64,000 nucleotides of DNA from Roseivirga sp. UBA6061 (GCA_002427745.1 DIYF01000008.1:1-64000); one strand, 5' to 3'. Counted from the first letter of the stretch, positions 45,219 to 54,943 are shown. Notes: generated by a model not told the origin, from the letters alone. Numbers and translations: made by a program.

Positions 45219-46321
45219 TTACCCGGAATCAAACCTGAAATATCAAGGCCATACAGGGATGGTTCGATCAGTGGGGTAAGCAGGAAGTAAAGGCTCCCCC
45301 AGAGTAGGAGCTGAAAGAAGAGTTCACCCATCCAGGGTTTTTGTACTGAGTTCAAAAACATGGTAATGAAATAGGTGATGACGGGTAAGAGCCAGATAAG
45401 CTCATTGAAAGACCCGTTGGCACTCACCATGTATAGTATCACTCCAAAAATGGCGAGCCAGAGCATTGAGCGCTGTATCTGTATCTGGTTATTAGTCATG
45501 CCAATTCCCGTGAAATTCTGGGCAGCGGTGATTAATGCTAACAACCCGGGTAGTCCCACCCAGATCAGCAGATCGGTTCTCGGGATTAACTGACGAGAAC
45601 TATAGTGTATCAGGTCACTGAAGTAGACAGACCAGAAGCTGGTGCCCTGATCATTCCAGAGAAAATAAATCCAGACGAAAATAAAGGGCAATAAGAACCC
45701 GAAAGTCATCAGAAAGTATCTTCTGGTCAAAGTGCTGGAATAGAGCAAATAGACCAGGAAGCAGAACAACAGGAATAGAAAGGCAGGTTTTGCAAACAGA
45801 GCCGCCAACCCGAACATAAATCCGGTACTGATTATGTTCTCTTCAGAGCCGCGATACTTCAGGTGTGTGAACAGAAAATTCAAGCCAAGTAATACAAAAG
45901 TAATCGCCAACAGCTCTGGGCTCAGAAAGAGAAACTCTGGTGAAGCACTGATTAAAAAAGTATAAATAATCGCGGGCAGATAAGTGTTGTCGTTCAGAGC
46001 GGCACTGCGAATCAAAATTGTGTTTAACAGAAAAGCCTGTATCAGAATCAGTGCGCCAGCTAATAGCATGGATATAAGCGCAGTTTCTTCCGCCAGAAAT
46101 GTAAGTACCGCGTAGAGGTAATAGTAAAGCGGAGCGGCATTGGTACTAATGTTTTCGGCAAAGAAAGCCCCCTGATTTATGGTGCTTCCCATGCTTTCAG
46201 ACTCATTTTGTAAAAGGAGAAAAGGGTTTTCCAGGAAAAATGCCAGGGTCCGGGTTACGATGAGAAAGATTAAGACTGCCAGGAGGCGATAGGGGTCGTT
46301 TACCTTAAAATACCGGATCAA
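45215..46321 (-). CDS. Polytopic membrane protein, DUF6427-like
   Basis: A 368-residue protein with about ten hydrophobic segments (for example LLAVLIFLIVTRTLAFFL, FMFGLAALFAKPAFLFLLFCFLVYLLY). NPFLLLQNESESMGSTINQGAFF near the N-terminus and the repeated aromatic TM pattern resemble the DUF6427 proteins of Bacteroidota, a GT-C-like fold whose function is not established. No catalytic motif can be named. It converges on rpiB with a 4-base stop overlap and is divergent from rbfA (76-base gap). Confidence 0.75.
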   Translation of the reverse strand: MIRYFKVNDPYRLLAVLIFLIVTRTLAFFLENPFLLLQNESESMGSTINQGAFFAENISTNAAPLYYYLYAVLTFLAEETALISMLLAGALILIQAFLLNTILIRSAALNDNTYLPAIIYTFLISASPEFLFLSPELLAITFVLLGLNFLFTHLKYRGSEENIISTGFMFGLAALFAKPAFLFLLFCFLVYLLYSSTLTRRYFLMTFGFLLPFIFVWIYFLWNDQGTSFWSVYFSDLIHYSSRQLIPRTDLLIWVGLPGLLALITAAQNFTGIGMTNNQIQIQRSMLWLAIFGVILYMVSANGSFNELIWLLPVITYFITMFLNSVQKPWMGELFFQLLLWGSLYFLLTPLIEPSLYGLDISGLIPGN

Positions 46322-46397
46322 TTTTCTGCGTTTGCTGCAAAGTAATGCAAAATTCGGACAGGAAGGAAAATCAATAAATTAATCAGATATTTGCTCT

Positions 46398-46784
46398 ATG
46401 AGTGAGAGTCAACGCCAATTGAAGTTTGCCAAATTGATTAAGAAAGACATCAGTGAGATTCTTCATCGTGAGTACTCAGGAAAGTTTGCCGGAAGTTTGG
46501 TTTCGGTATCGGATGTGACGATGAGCCCCGACCTCGGATTGGCGCGGATATACCTCAGTATTTTTCCGGTAAGTAAAACGGATGCCGTGATGGAAATGCT
46601 CAATGCTGAAAAAAGCCGACTGCGCGGAGCGTTAGGAAAAAGAATAGGTAAACAGGTAAGAATTGTACCTGAGCTGGCGTTGTTCGATGATAAAACAGCA
46701 GAGGAGGCATCACACATGGACAAACTCATTGACTCTCTGGTAATACCTCCCGAAACACCAGAAGACCAAGAAGACTCAGAGTAG
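46398..46784 (+). CDS. rbfA: 30S ribosome-binding factor RbfA
   Basis: A 128-residue protein with the KH-like fold signature of RbfA: RQLKFAKLIKKDISEILHRE, VSVSDVTMSPDLGLARIYLSIFP, and LRGALGKRIGKQVRIVPELALFDD. It binds the 30S subunit and aids maturation of the 16S 5' end. The length is normal. A LolC/E-like permease gene starts two bases after the stop, so both are in one operon. Confidence 0.95.
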   Translation: MSESQRQLKFAKLIKKDISEILHREYSGKFAGSLVSVSDVTMSPDLGLARIYLSIFPVSKTDAVMEMLNAEKSRLRGALGKRIGKQVRIVPELALFDDKTAEEASHMDKLIDSLVIPPETPEDQEDSE

Positions 46785-46786
46785 AC

Positions 46787-48013
46787 TTGAACCCCTCAAG
46801 CTTTATAGCAAAGCGGTACTTCACTGCAAAAAAATCCAGGAACTTCATCCAGGTGCTGTCGTGGATCTCTATGATTGGCGTGGCAGTAGGCACTATGGCA
46901 CTGGTGGTAGTTTTGTCGGTGTTCAACGGGCTCCAGGGCTTAGTGCGCTCTGTATACAGCTCATTTGATCCTGAAATCAAGGTAGAAGCTAAGCTGGGTA
47001 AATCTTTCGTAATGACAGACGAAATTCGGGCCGGGGTTGAGGGCATCTCGGAAATCAAAGCTTATACGGAAGTCATCGAAGACAATGCACTGATTACCTA
47101 TCGTGATCAGCAGGTAGTGGCCCGTATCAAGGGGGTAGACAATACTTATCTTGAGCTTAACAGGCTGGATACATTTTTACTAAGAGGTGAGGCACGATTG
47201 GCAGGAGATGCAGTCGACTATGCTATTTTGGGGAGTGGGGTAGCCTATGAGCTATCCTTAATGCTGGATAGTGATCACTATGGAATGCAGATGATTTACC
47301 CCAGGAAGATAAGGCCCGGAGCACCCATATCCAGAAACTCAGTAAAGCGCAAGAGCATTGTACCGGCAGGTATTTTCAGCATAGAGCAGGAGTACAATGA
47401 AAATTATGTTTTTGTGCCTTTGAGCTTTGCGGAAGATCTCATGAACTATGGAGATAAGCGAACGGCCATAGAGGTCTTTGTCAAAGACAGAAACGATCTG
47501 TCATCAGTAAAGGATAAACTGGCAACAGCCCTGGGAGAAGATTTTGTTGTATTGGACAGTGATGAACAGCATTCAGGCTTGTTAAAGGCAATTAAGATTG
47601 AAAAGTTCTTCGTGTTCGTAACCCTTTCCTTTATTACAGCTATTGCAGCATTTAACGTCTTCTTTACATTATCCATGCTGGCTATCGAAAAGAAGAAGGA
47701 CATTTCGGTGCTCTATGCCATGGGAGCAACCAGTAAGCTGATCAGACAGATTTTTTTGAAAGAAGGTGCGATCATCGCATTTACAGGTTGTGCTGTCGGG
47801 CTCGTGCTCGGGCTTGGCCTCGCCTTGATTCAGCAGGAGTATGAGCTCATTGGAATGGGAATGCAATCGGCCATTGTCATGGCCTATCCGGTTGAGTTGA
47901 AAGCCACTGATTTTTTGCTGGTGGGTACCAGTATTTCGCTGATCACCATACTTACTTCTTACCGCCCGGCTCTTATTGCCTCACGGGTCAATATTACCGA
48001 GCATTTGGGCTAG
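46787..48013 (+). CDS. LolC/LolE-type ABC transporter permease
   Basis: A 408-residue FtsX-domain protein starting at TTG 46787, two bases after rbfA. The N-terminus NPSSFIAKRYFTAKKSRNFIQVLSWISMIGVAVG is the typical opening of LolC/E. A MacB-type periplasmic domain is followed by three C-terminal TM segments with MLAIEKKKDISVLYAMGAT and KEGAIIAFTGCAVG. Such proteins extract lipoproteins from the inner membrane with LolD. Separation into C or E is not possible here. Operon with rbfA. Confidence 0.9.
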   Translation: MNPSSFIAKRYFTAKKSRNFIQVLSWISMIGVAVGTMALVVVLSVFNGLQGLVRSVYSSFDPEIKVEAKLGKSFVMTDEIRAGVEGISEIKAYTEVIEDNALITYRDQQVVARIKGVDNTYLELNRLDTFLLRGEARLAGDAVDYAILGSGVAYELSLMLDSDHYGMQMIYPRKIRPGAPISRNSVKRKSIVPAGIFSIEQEYNENYVFVPLSFAEDLMNYGDKRTAIEVFVKDRNDLSSVKDKLATALGEDFVVLDSDEQHSGLLKAIKIEKFFVFVTLSFITAIAAFNVFFTLSMLAIEKKKDISVLYAMGATSKLIRQIFLKEGAIIAFTGCAVGLVLGLGLALIQQEYELIGMGMQSAIVMAYPVELKATDFLLVGTSISLITILTSYRPALIASRVNITEHLG

Positions 48014-48093
48014 CAAATTTGTTTGAAAAATAGACCGGATTCAGTCCCTGATTCTGCGGAAAATATATAATTTGCGAATCGCTCTATTTTCAA

Positions 48094-51036
48094 ATGAAAG
48101 TATCTACGGCCCAACCATTCCAATTAATCTACTCGCTTTATGAGCATGAGTACCTTGGGTACTTATTCGAATCCTTTGTAATTCAGTTGGATGAAAAAGG
48201 GCGGCTTACCCTGCTTCATCAAAACATTTCCTCTAAAAACGCTAAAGAATTTGCCAGTGGCCTTGACGACCGTGATTATGAGCTGATTAAGCTCATGGAT
48301 CAGATGCAGCAAGAGGCTATTGTACTCAAGTTTTACAAGAAGAAGGTAAAGCCGGCTGAGTTTTTCTTCAAGGTTTACGATAAGGAAAAAGGCGACAAAG
48401 GGCTTCAGGAAGTGATTCACCAGTTTTTGGAGAGCCGAAGAGCCAGAATTCTTGAGATGCTGCATGGCAAAATGATCTTTGAGATGGGCCGTGATGGAGA
48501 ACCTGCCTGGAAGCAGATTCACTGGATGGAAGAAAAGGCTACTGTCCTCTTTCATTTCAGGCGTAATGAAGACAATACCCATTATTTCCCCACAATTAAG
48601 CATGGCGGTGAAAAGCTGGAATGGCAATACAACGGATCATTTCTCGCCTGTCATGAGCCTGCGTGGCTTATTGTGAAGGATAAGCTCTTCAGATTTGCCA
48701 AAGGGGTAGATGGTAAAAAACTCAGACCCTTTCTCAACAAGAAATTTATCGTGATCCCCAAGAAAGTGGAGCATACCTACTTCGAGAAGTTTGTGACTCA
48801 ACTGGTCGCTTCATTTGATGTATATGCCAAGGGGTTCGAGATTAACACAGAGAAGTATCCACTAATACCAGAGCTGACCTTCAGTGAGCTCGGTACTACT
48901 ATGAATACCACCACCGACCTTTTTGGAAACGCTTCCAACGGAGCTGCGGTGGCGCAGGCAGAAGAAGCCAAAATTCTTTTTAAGCTTTCTTTCAAATACG
49001 GTCCCTACTCTTTTCCCTATCAGCAGAATGCCAGCAGCTCTGTCAAGCTTGAGCAGAAGGGAGATGACTACATCTTTCATAAAGTAAAGCGTGATATTGA
49101 TGAAGAGGTAAGAATACTGAACCTGCTGCACGAAAGTGGTCTGGCAGTACAGAATGGCAGGGTAACGCTTAGAAGAGGTGCCGCTTTTTCCTGGTTGACG
49201 GAGAATGCCGAGCTCATAGAAAAAGAAGGTATCCTGATTGAGCAAAGCCAGGCTGACCAGAAGAAGTACTTTGTGGGCGAGTCTGAACTGAATATTGAGG
49301 TCCGTGAAAACATCGACTGGTTTGATATTCATGCCGTGGTACGATTCGGTGATTTTGAAATTCCCTTTGATGAGCTTCGAAAGCTTATGAATGGTAAGGA
49401 AAGGGAAATCAAACTGCCTAATGGTGAGATAGCGATCATTCCGGATGTATGGTTTACCAACTATGCAGAGCTCTTCGCTTTTATGGAGCAGGAGACCGGT
49501 GAGCAAAACCATCGATTGAAGAAATACCACCTGGCATTGGTAGAAGATTTAAGGAATGGCAATCTGGCTCAGGTATCAATGGACCGCAAGCTGCAAAAGC
49601 TTAATGACTTTGAAGACATAGAGGACTACCCGGTATCTGAAGGCTTTAAAGGAGAATTGCGGCCCTATCAGAAAGCAGGCTATAACTGGATGCAGTTTTT
49701 GTCTAAATACAATTTTGGAGGTTGCCTGGCAGACGACATGGGTCTGGGTAAAACAGTACAGACCCTGGCGATGCTCCAGGCCGAAAAGGACAAAAATCCT
49801 GGCAATGCCTCTTTGCTGATCATGCCCACCTCGCTGATCTATAACTGGCAGATAGAGGCAAAGAAGTTTACCCCTCAGCTGAGAGTACTGGTTTATACCG
49901 GTACCAACAGGGAAAAAGACATCTCCACTTTCCAGAATTATGACCTGGTGCTTACCTCTTACGGTATTACCCGAATTGATATAGAGCTGTTCAAGTCCTA
50001 TTATTTCCACTATGTAATTCTTGACGAGTCGCAGGCAATTAAGAATCCAGGGTCCAACATTGCCAAATCGGTACGGGAACTGAAGTCTAAGTTCAGGCTT
50101 ATACTTACCGGTACACCATTAGAGAACAGTACGCTGGATTTATGGTCGCAGATGAGCTTTGTAAACCCGGGTCTTCTGGGCACTGAACGTTACTTCCGCA
50201 ATGAGTTCCAGAACCCGATAGAGAAGAAGCAGGATCAGGCCAAAACCAAAAGACTGAACGTCATTATCAAGCCCTTTATTCTGAGAAGACAGAAGTCACA
50301 GGTAGCAAAAGACTTACCTGAGAAGGTGGAAAATGTGAGATATGTTTCAATGTCTCCCGAGCAGGAAGAAAAGTACGAAGAGGTTAAGTCATACTACCGC
50401 AATCAGATTCTGGATACGATTGAGAAAGACGGCATGCGAAAATCTCACCTGCTTATTCTGCAGGGTTTGACACAACTGCGGCAGATAGCCAATCACCCCA
50501 AGATGATAGAGCCTGAATTTGGAGGTGGTTCCGGAAAACTGGAGGATGTCACGTATATGATTGAAGAGGCGATTAGCGGAGGGCACAAAATCCTCATCTT
50601 TAGTCAGTTTGTCAAGCATCTTGCTATTGTCAGAGACTATCTGAATAAACAGCACCTGCAATACTCCTACCTCGATGGCTCTACACGAGACAGGCAGGAA
50701 CAGGTAAATCGCTTTCAGGAAGATGAAAGCATCAGGCTGTTTTTGATCTCCTTAAAAGCAGGAGGACTGGGACTAAACCTGACCAAGGCAGACTATGTAT
50801 TCTTGCTGGACCCCTGGTGGAACCCGGCCATCGAAGCACAGGCCGTTGACAGGGCTCACAGAATCGGACAGAAGAACAAGGTGTTTACCTATAAGTACAT
50901 TACCAAAAATAGTGTGGAGGAAAAGATTCTCAAGCTACAGCAGAATAAGCTTCAGCTGGCCTCTGACCTGATTACTACAGAAGAGAGCTTTGTGAAGAAA
51001 CTTACTTCTGATGATATCCATGATTTATTGAATTAG
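48094..51036 (+). CDS. SNF2-family DNA/RNA helicase-like ATPase
   Basis: A 980-residue protein. The N-terminal ~530 residues have no clear motif but hold a SNF2-accessory-like region. The ATPase follows with GCLADDMGLGKTVQTLAML (motif I), LLIMPTSLIYNW (Ia), VILDESQAIKN (II, DESQ in place of DEAH), LTGTPLEN (III), then SLKAGGLGLNLTKADYVFLLDPWWNPAIEAQA and VDRAHRIGQ (V-VI). This is a full two-lobe SNF2 motor. Bacterial relatives remodel nucleoprotein complexes, including HepA/RapA on RNA polymerase, but the N-terminus does not look like RapA. A YtoQ gene follows two bases later. Confidence 0.92.
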   Translation: MKVSTAQPFQLIYSLYEHEYLGYLFESFVIQLDEKGRLTLLHQNISSKNAKEFASGLDDRDYELIKLMDQMQQEAIVLKFYKKKVKPAEFFFKVYDKEKGDKGLQEVIHQFLESRRARILEMLHGKMIFEMGRDGEPAWKQIHWMEEKATVLFHFRRNEDNTHYFPTIKHGGEKLEWQYNGSFLACHEPAWLIVKDKLFRFAKGVDGKKLRPFLNKKFIVIPKKVEHTYFEKFVTQLVASFDVYAKGFEINTEKYPLIPELTFSELGTTMNTTTDLFGNASNGAAVAQAEEAKILFKLSFKYGPYSFPYQQNASSSVKLEQKGDDYIFHKVKRDIDEEVRILNLLHESGLAVQNGRVTLRRGAAFSWLTENAELIEKEGILIEQSQADQKKYFVGESELNIEVRENIDWFDIHAVVRFGDFEIPFDELRKLMNGKEREIKLPNGEIAIIPDVWFTNYAELFAFMEQETGEQNHRLKKYHLALVEDLRNGNLAQVSMDRKLQKLNDFEDIEDYPVSEGFKGELRPYQKAGYNWMQFLSKYNFGGCLADDMGLGKTVQTLAMLQAEKDKNPGNASLLIMPTSLIYNWQIEAKKFTPQLRVLVYTGTNREKDISTFQNYDLVLTSYGITRIDIELFKSYYFHYVILDESQAIKNPGSNIAKSVRELKSKFRLILTGTPLENSTLDLWSQMSFVNPGLLGTERYFRNEFQNPIEKKQDQAKTKRLNVIIKPFILRRQKSQVAKDLPEKVENVRYVSMSPEQEEKYEEVKSYYRNQILDTIEKDGMRKSHLLILQGLTQLRQIANHPKMIEPEFGGGSGKLEDVTYMIEEAISGGHKILIFSQFVKHLAIVRDYLNKQHLQYSYLDGSTRDRQEQVNRFQEDESIRLFLISLKAGGLGLNLTKADYVFLLDPWWNPAIEAQAVDRAHRIGQKNKVFTYKYITKNSVEEKILKLQQNKLQLASDLITTEESFVKKLTSDDIHDLLN

Positions 51037-51038
51037 CG

Positions 51039-51473
51039 ATGAGACTGACCGTTTACCTTGCCGGAGAAATACACAGCAACTGGAGAAATGAACTACGCGA
51101 AAAGTGTGCCCATCTGCCCATAGATTTTGTAGCTCCCATGGAAGACCATGATCAGTCAGATGCTATTGGTGAAGATATTCTGGGTGAACAGGCCACCTCC
51201 CTGCTCAAAGATGATACAGCCTCTCAATTCAATAACCTCCGTACGCGGGTATTGATGGCCAGAGCGGATGTAGTTGTGGCTCTTTTCGGAGATAAATTCA
51301 AGCAATGGAATTCCGCCATGGATGCAGGTATTGCGCTGGCTTCAGATAAGCCATTAATACTTGTAAACAGCGGAGCCTCGTCACATGCACTGAAAGAATT
51401 GAGCAACAGAGCCCAGGCTACAGTGACCTCTCTGGACCAGGTAGCGAGTGCCTTACACTATATTATCAGGTGA
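51039..51473 (+). CDS. YtoQ-family protein
   Basis: A 144-residue protein beginning LTVYLAGEIHSNWRNELREK and containing FVAPMEDHDQSDAIGEDILGEQ and RADVVVALFGDKFKQWNSAMDAG, all typical of the YtoQ family. The fold is that of the nucleoside 2-deoxyribosyltransferase superfamily; activity has not been shown to my knowledge. It starts two bases after the SNF2 stop, so both are co-transcribed. A role with the helicase is not established. Confidence 0.88.
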   Translation: MRLTVYLAGEIHSNWRNELREKCAHLPIDFVAPMEDHDQSDAIGEDILGEQATSLLKDDTASQFNNLRTRVLMARADVVVALFGDKFKQWNSAMDAGIALASDKPLILVNSGASSHALKELSNRAQATVTSLDQVASALHYIIR

Positions 51474-51634
51474 TATTTTTCTCTTAGAATTACCCTCTAT
51501 TCCTAAACTTTTCGTTGTGTCCGAATGCGGTCGCTAGCCCCATTTGAGCCGATTTTTTATCGTTTTGCCTGCGGTTTGTCGAAATTATTAGTAAAACGGT
51601 CTAAAAACGCTCTGAACGGTGTATCCTTATTTTA

Positions 51635-51760
51635 TTTAAGCAGTTATTAATACTGTTAACATTGGACTCTACAAAATGCGTACAAGCGCACTCTTCATAG
51701 TAGTAGAAAAAATGTTGATAATTCGGTTGTAGCGGGTACAGAAGGTACCCGCTTTTTTTA
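51635..51760 (+). ncRNA. Candidate small RNA, copy 1 of a tandem pair
   Basis: TTTA (51635-51638) and TAACATTG (51657-51664, one mismatch to TAnnTTTG) are 18 bases apart and would start a transcript near 51671. It contains CTCTTCATAGTA (51691-51702) and AATTCGGTTGT (51720-51730), then the hairpin GCGGGTAC-AGAAG-GTACCCGC and seven T residues. No start codon or plausible peptide. Same blocks recur 200 bases downstream. Confidence 0.5.
51732..51759 (+). terminator. Intrinsic terminator, copy 1
   Basis: GCGGGTAC / GTACCCGC, a perfect 8-bp stem with loop AGAAG, followed by TTTTTTT. Confidence 0.88.
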
Positions 51761-51871
51761 TGCCTTCGGGTGTCATTTTTTGTTGATCCGATAGCTGCAA
51801 TATCATCCCTCCTGATTTTTTACAGGTGTCCGTCCAACCTTCTCCCATAAAATCGCATCAAAGTATTAGAA

Positions 51872-51961
51872 TACATTTCTGGAAGTGCGGTGAAAACTCT
51901 CTTCATAGTAAGCAGAAATGAAATTCGGTTGTGGCGGGTATGTAAGGTACCCGCTTTTTTT
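51872..51961 (+). ncRNA. Candidate small RNA, copy 2 of a tandem pair
   Basis: TACATTTC at 51872-51879 (one mismatch to TAnnTTTG) precedes CTCTTCATAGTA (51899-51910), AATTCGGTTGT (51922-51932) and the hairpin GCGGGTA-TGTAAGG-TACCCGC with seven T residues. It repeats the order and sequence of copy 1 at a spacing of about 208 bases and ends 37 bases before the radA start. A radA leader attenuator is the alternative. Confidence 0.5.
51934..51961 (+). terminator. Intrinsic terminator, copy 2, upstream of radA
   Basis: GCGGGTA / TACCCGC stem of 7 bp with a seven-base loop and T-run. If it works, radA must be read from its own promoter downstream. Confidence 0.85.
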
Positions 51962-51998
51962 ATGTCGTGAATCGAAAAGCCTTTATATTGCCGGCCTC

Positions 51999-53375
51999 AT
52001 GGCCAAAGTCAAATCTCTCTTTGTTTGTCAAAATTGTGGTGCCAATTCAGCCAAGTGGATAGGTAAGTGTCCGTCTTGTAATGAATGGAACACCTATGTA
52101 GAAGAGGTAGTACAGCCGGTAGATAAAACAACGGCCAACTGGCAATCTCCCGGTGAAAAGAGTAAGGCCCTGGCCAAACCGGCTCCTATTCAGGAAATCT
52201 CTTCGCAGACTGAGGAGAGATTGGTCACTACCAATAAAGAACTGAACCGTGTTCTGGGAGGAGGCTTGGTAGCCGGCTCACTGGTATTAATCGGGGGAGA
52301 ACCGGGAATAGGCAAATCCACACTCATGCTTCAGGTGGCATTGAACCAGCCTGCTACCAAGGTGCTCTATGTTACGGGAGAGGAGAGTCAGCAACAGATT
52401 AAAATGCGAGCCGAGCGTATTGGTATTAAATCAAGCAACTGTTTTATCCTGGCCGAAACATCTACTCAAAACATCTTTGCTCAGATCAAAGAAGTTCAAC
52501 CTGATGTACTGATTATCGACTCCATTCAGACGCTTCATACGAACAGAATAGAATCAGCAGCCGGTAGTGTCTCACAGGTGAGAGAATGTACCGCTGAACT
52601 CATGAAGTTTGCCAAGGAAACGAATACTCCGGTCTTTTTAGTAGGTCATATTACGAAAGACGGTGGCCTGGCAGGCCCGAAAGTGCTGGAGCATATGGTA
52701 GATACGGTACTTCAGTTTGAAGGAGACCGTCATTTGTCTTATAGGATTCTTCGCACCTCAAAGAACCGCTTTGGCTCTACATCAGAGTTGGGTATTTATG
52801 AAATGCAGGCGGCAGGGCTCAGGGAGGTTTCAAATCCTTCAGAAATACTGATTTCTCAAAGAGCAGATGATCTGTCCGGAGTGGCTATTGGTGCTACCGT
52901 AGAGGGAAACCGGCCCTTGTTAATAGAGGTACAATCACTGGTGAGCACAGCCACTTATGGCACACCTCAGCGAAGCTCCACAGGCTTTGATGCCAAGAGA
53001 TTGAATATGCTGCTGGCTGTGTTGGAAAAACGGGGAGGTTTCCGTTTAGGAACCCAGGACGTATTTCTGAATATGGCGGGAGGCATCAAGATAGAAGAAC
53101 CGGCTCTCGACCTGGCCGTGTGTGCCTCTATTGTCAGCTCGCTTCACGACATTTCTATTTCCGAAAAGGTATGTTTTGCTGCAGAAGTGGGCCTTGGGGG
53201 TGAGATCAGGGCTGTCAACAGGATTGAAAACCGTATTTCAGAAGCCCAAAAGCTGGGCTATGAAATCATTTATATCTCTACCTACAATACCAAAGGGCTC
53301 GATCAGAAGAAGTTCGGCATCACCATACGTCCCTTTGCCAAGCTGGCCTCTGTTTTTTCCGATCTGATGGGATAG
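51999..53375 (+). CDS. radA: DNA repair protein RadA (Sms)
   Basis: A 458-residue protein starting at ATG 51999 (MAKVKSLFVCQNCGANSAKWIGKCPSC), which begins directly with the C4 zinc finger; an upstream in-frame ATG at 51918 overlaps the second small-RNA-like unit and adds unrelated residues. Walker A GGEPGIGKSTLM, Walker B VLIIDSIQTLH, the KNRFGSTSELGIYEM motif and a C-terminal LonC-like domain are all present. RadA drives branch migration in recombinational repair. The length is normal. Confidence 0.96.
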   Translation: MAKVKSLFVCQNCGANSAKWIGKCPSCNEWNTYVEEVVQPVDKTTANWQSPGEKSKALAKPAPIQEISSQTEERLVTTNKELNRVLGGGLVAGSLVLIGGEPGIGKSTLMLQVALNQPATKVLYVTGEESQQQIKMRAERIGIKSSNCFILAETSTQNIFAQIKEVQPDVLIIDSIQTLHTNRIESAAGSVSQVRECTAELMKFAKETNTPVFLVGHITKDGGLAGPKVLEHMVDTVLQFEGDRHLSYRILRTSKNRFGSTSELGIYEMQAAGLREVSNPSEILISQRADDLSGVAIGATVEGNRPLLIEVQSLVSTATYGTPQRSSTGFDAKRLNMLLAVLEKRGGFRLGTQDVFLNMAGGIKIEEPALDLAVCASIVSSLHDISISEKVCFAAEVGLGGEIRAVNRIENRISEAQKLGYEIIYISTYNTKGLDQKKFGITIRPFAKLASVFSDLMG

Positions 53376-53559
53376 TGGGTTGATCGGGAAATTTGTAGAC
53401 TGGCAACTGGTCGTTGAGTATCTTTTGCGGAAGCACGGATAATGATTGAGAGGTTCAAGGAACTGTAGCCTTCCGAATTCAGAATTTGTCATATAGCTTT
53501 CATATGTGTGCAACTGAAGTAAGGTTGGGTTTGGTTATCTGTTCAAATCTATTAGACAA

Positions 53560-53979
53560 ATGAAAAACGTCAGAATCATATTTTCAGGTTTATTCCTACT
53601 GTTGGCAGCTACTGCTTTTGCTCAGAATCAGGAAGTTATTTTTAAAGGAGAGTGGGAAAGGGAAAGCCGATGGACCACTTTTGAGGGTTCATGGAAAATT
53701 ATAAAAACGGGAGACAGTTTTACGGTGGAGCTGGGTGATGATTTTGAAGCCAAAAAAGCTCCTGATTTGAAGATTTTTCTTTCCAAAGCATCATTGGATA
53801 AGATCAGTGGTAAAAATGCAGTAAGCCTGGGAGAGCCGGTTTTAGTAGCCAAACTCACTTCCTACAAGGGCAAGGCCAGTTATAAGATCCCTGCCGGTAT
53901 TAATCCTGCAGACTTTACTACCATTATCATTCACTGTGAGCAATACGCTAAGCTCTGGGGTGGCTCACCTTTGAAGTAA
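53560..53979 (+). CDS. Exported DM13-domain protein
   Basis: A 139-residue protein with signal peptide RIIFSGLFLLLAATAFAQ. The mature domain matches DM13: FEGSWKIIKTGDSFTVELGDDFEAKKAPDLKIFLS, YKIPAGINPADFTTIIIHCEQY and a final WGGSPL. DM13 domains are predicted redox or ligand-binding modules of extracellular proteins; a conserved cysteine is present (C in IIHCEQ). Six bases separate it from the convergent PLP enzyme gene. Likely periplasmic or surface. Function unknown. Confidence 0.8.
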   Translation: MKNVRIIFSGLFLLLAATAFAQNQEVIFKGEWERESRWTTFEGSWKIIKTGDSFTVELGDDFEAKKAPDLKIFLSKASLDKISGKNAVSLGEPVLVAKLTSYKGKASYKIPAGINPADFTTIIIHCEQYAKLWGGSPLK

Positions 53980-53985
53980 GGGTCA

Positions 53986-54870
53986 TTACAGCCCAAACCC
54001 GGCCCTGCCCTGAAGGCCTCCGGTATGTATGGCGATAATCTTTGTTCCCTTAGGGAAAAAGCCCGATTGAACCAGGTCATAAATACCAAACATCATCTTA
54101 CCGGTATAAACAGGGTCTAAAGGAACCTGTTGATTTTGTTCGAAGTCCTTTATAAAGTTGAGTAAGGCCGGTTTTATCCTGGCATACCCTCCAAAATGAT
54201 AATCGGTATTGATAGACCAGTTGGTGTAATGAATGCCGTATTGCTTTAATAAACGGACGACTTCTTCATGGAGGAAATCTCCTTTGAGGGAGGAGAAACC
54301 AAGAATTTCTGACCTTCCTTTCAGTCCGGAGATTAACCCCGAGATAGTACCCCCTGTTCCTATCGGGCAGCAGAGATAGTCGTAGTCTGTGTCAATCTCC
54401 TCAATGATTTCCTCACAGCCTTGAATGGCCAGAGCGTTGGTTCCTCCCTCAGGAATAAGATAGAAGTCACCATATTGTTGTTTAAGCAACTTAATTACAG
54501 ATTCCTCGGACTTCTTTCTGTAAGTAGCTCTGTCCATATAATGGAAATACATACCCGCTTTACTGGCAAATGCTAGTGTTGGGTTTAGCGGAAGGTGTTC
54601 TTCACCACGAATAACACCGATCGTTTCAAAGCCAAATGCTTGTCCGGCTCCTGCCGTAGCATAAATATGATTCGAATAAGCTCCGCCAAAGGTCAGTAGC
54701 CTGTTCTGGCCTTGTTTTTTGGCTTCTGCTAAGTTGTATTTGAGCTTCCTCCATTTATTTCCTGAGATCACCGGGTGATTGAGATCTTCTCTTTTTACCA
54801 TCAGTTCTACCCCCTTTTCTGCAAGCTTCGGGTCTTGAATGGGTATGATAGGGGTAGGCAGGGTTTCCAC
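53986..54870 (-). CDS. PLP-dependent D-cysteine desulfhydrase / ACC-deaminase-like enzyme
   Basis: A 294-residue protein starting at GTG 54870. The PLP-binding lysine lies in HPVISGNKWRKLKYNL, the phosphate-binding loop in PIGTGGTISGLISGLKG, and TFGGAYSNHIYATAG and IHTGGLQG are further family motifs. Relatives deaminate 1-aminocyclopropane-1-carboxylate or desulfhydrate D-cysteine; most bacterial members are the latter, but this cannot be settled here. It is shorter than typical ACC deaminase (~340), which favours the desulfhydrase-like group. Confidence 0.85.
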   Translation of the reverse strand: METLPTPIIPIQDPKLAEKGVELMVKREDLNHPVISGNKWRKLKYNLAEAKKQGQNRLLTFGGAYSNHIYATAGAGQAFGFETIGVIRGEEHLPLNPTLAFASKAGMYFHYMDRATYRKKSEESVIKLLKQQYGDFYLIPEGGTNALAIQGCEEIIEEIDTDYDYLCCPIGTGGTISGLISGLKGRSEILGFSSLKGDFLHEEVVRLLKQYGIHYTNWSINTDYHFGGYARIKPALLNFIKDFEQNQQVPLDPVYTGKMMFGIYDLVQSGFFPKGTKIIAIHTGGLQGRAGFGL

Positions 54871-54943
54871 TGCCCGAAGTTAATCATATCTTTGGAGCGA
54901 TAAGGGGGTAGGCTGATCCGCTGCTTCTCTGAAATGAAAATAC

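Noticed and set aside
51918..51998. Upstream start for radA
   Set aside because: It lies inside the second small-RNA-like unit and adds 27 residues absent from RadA proteins.
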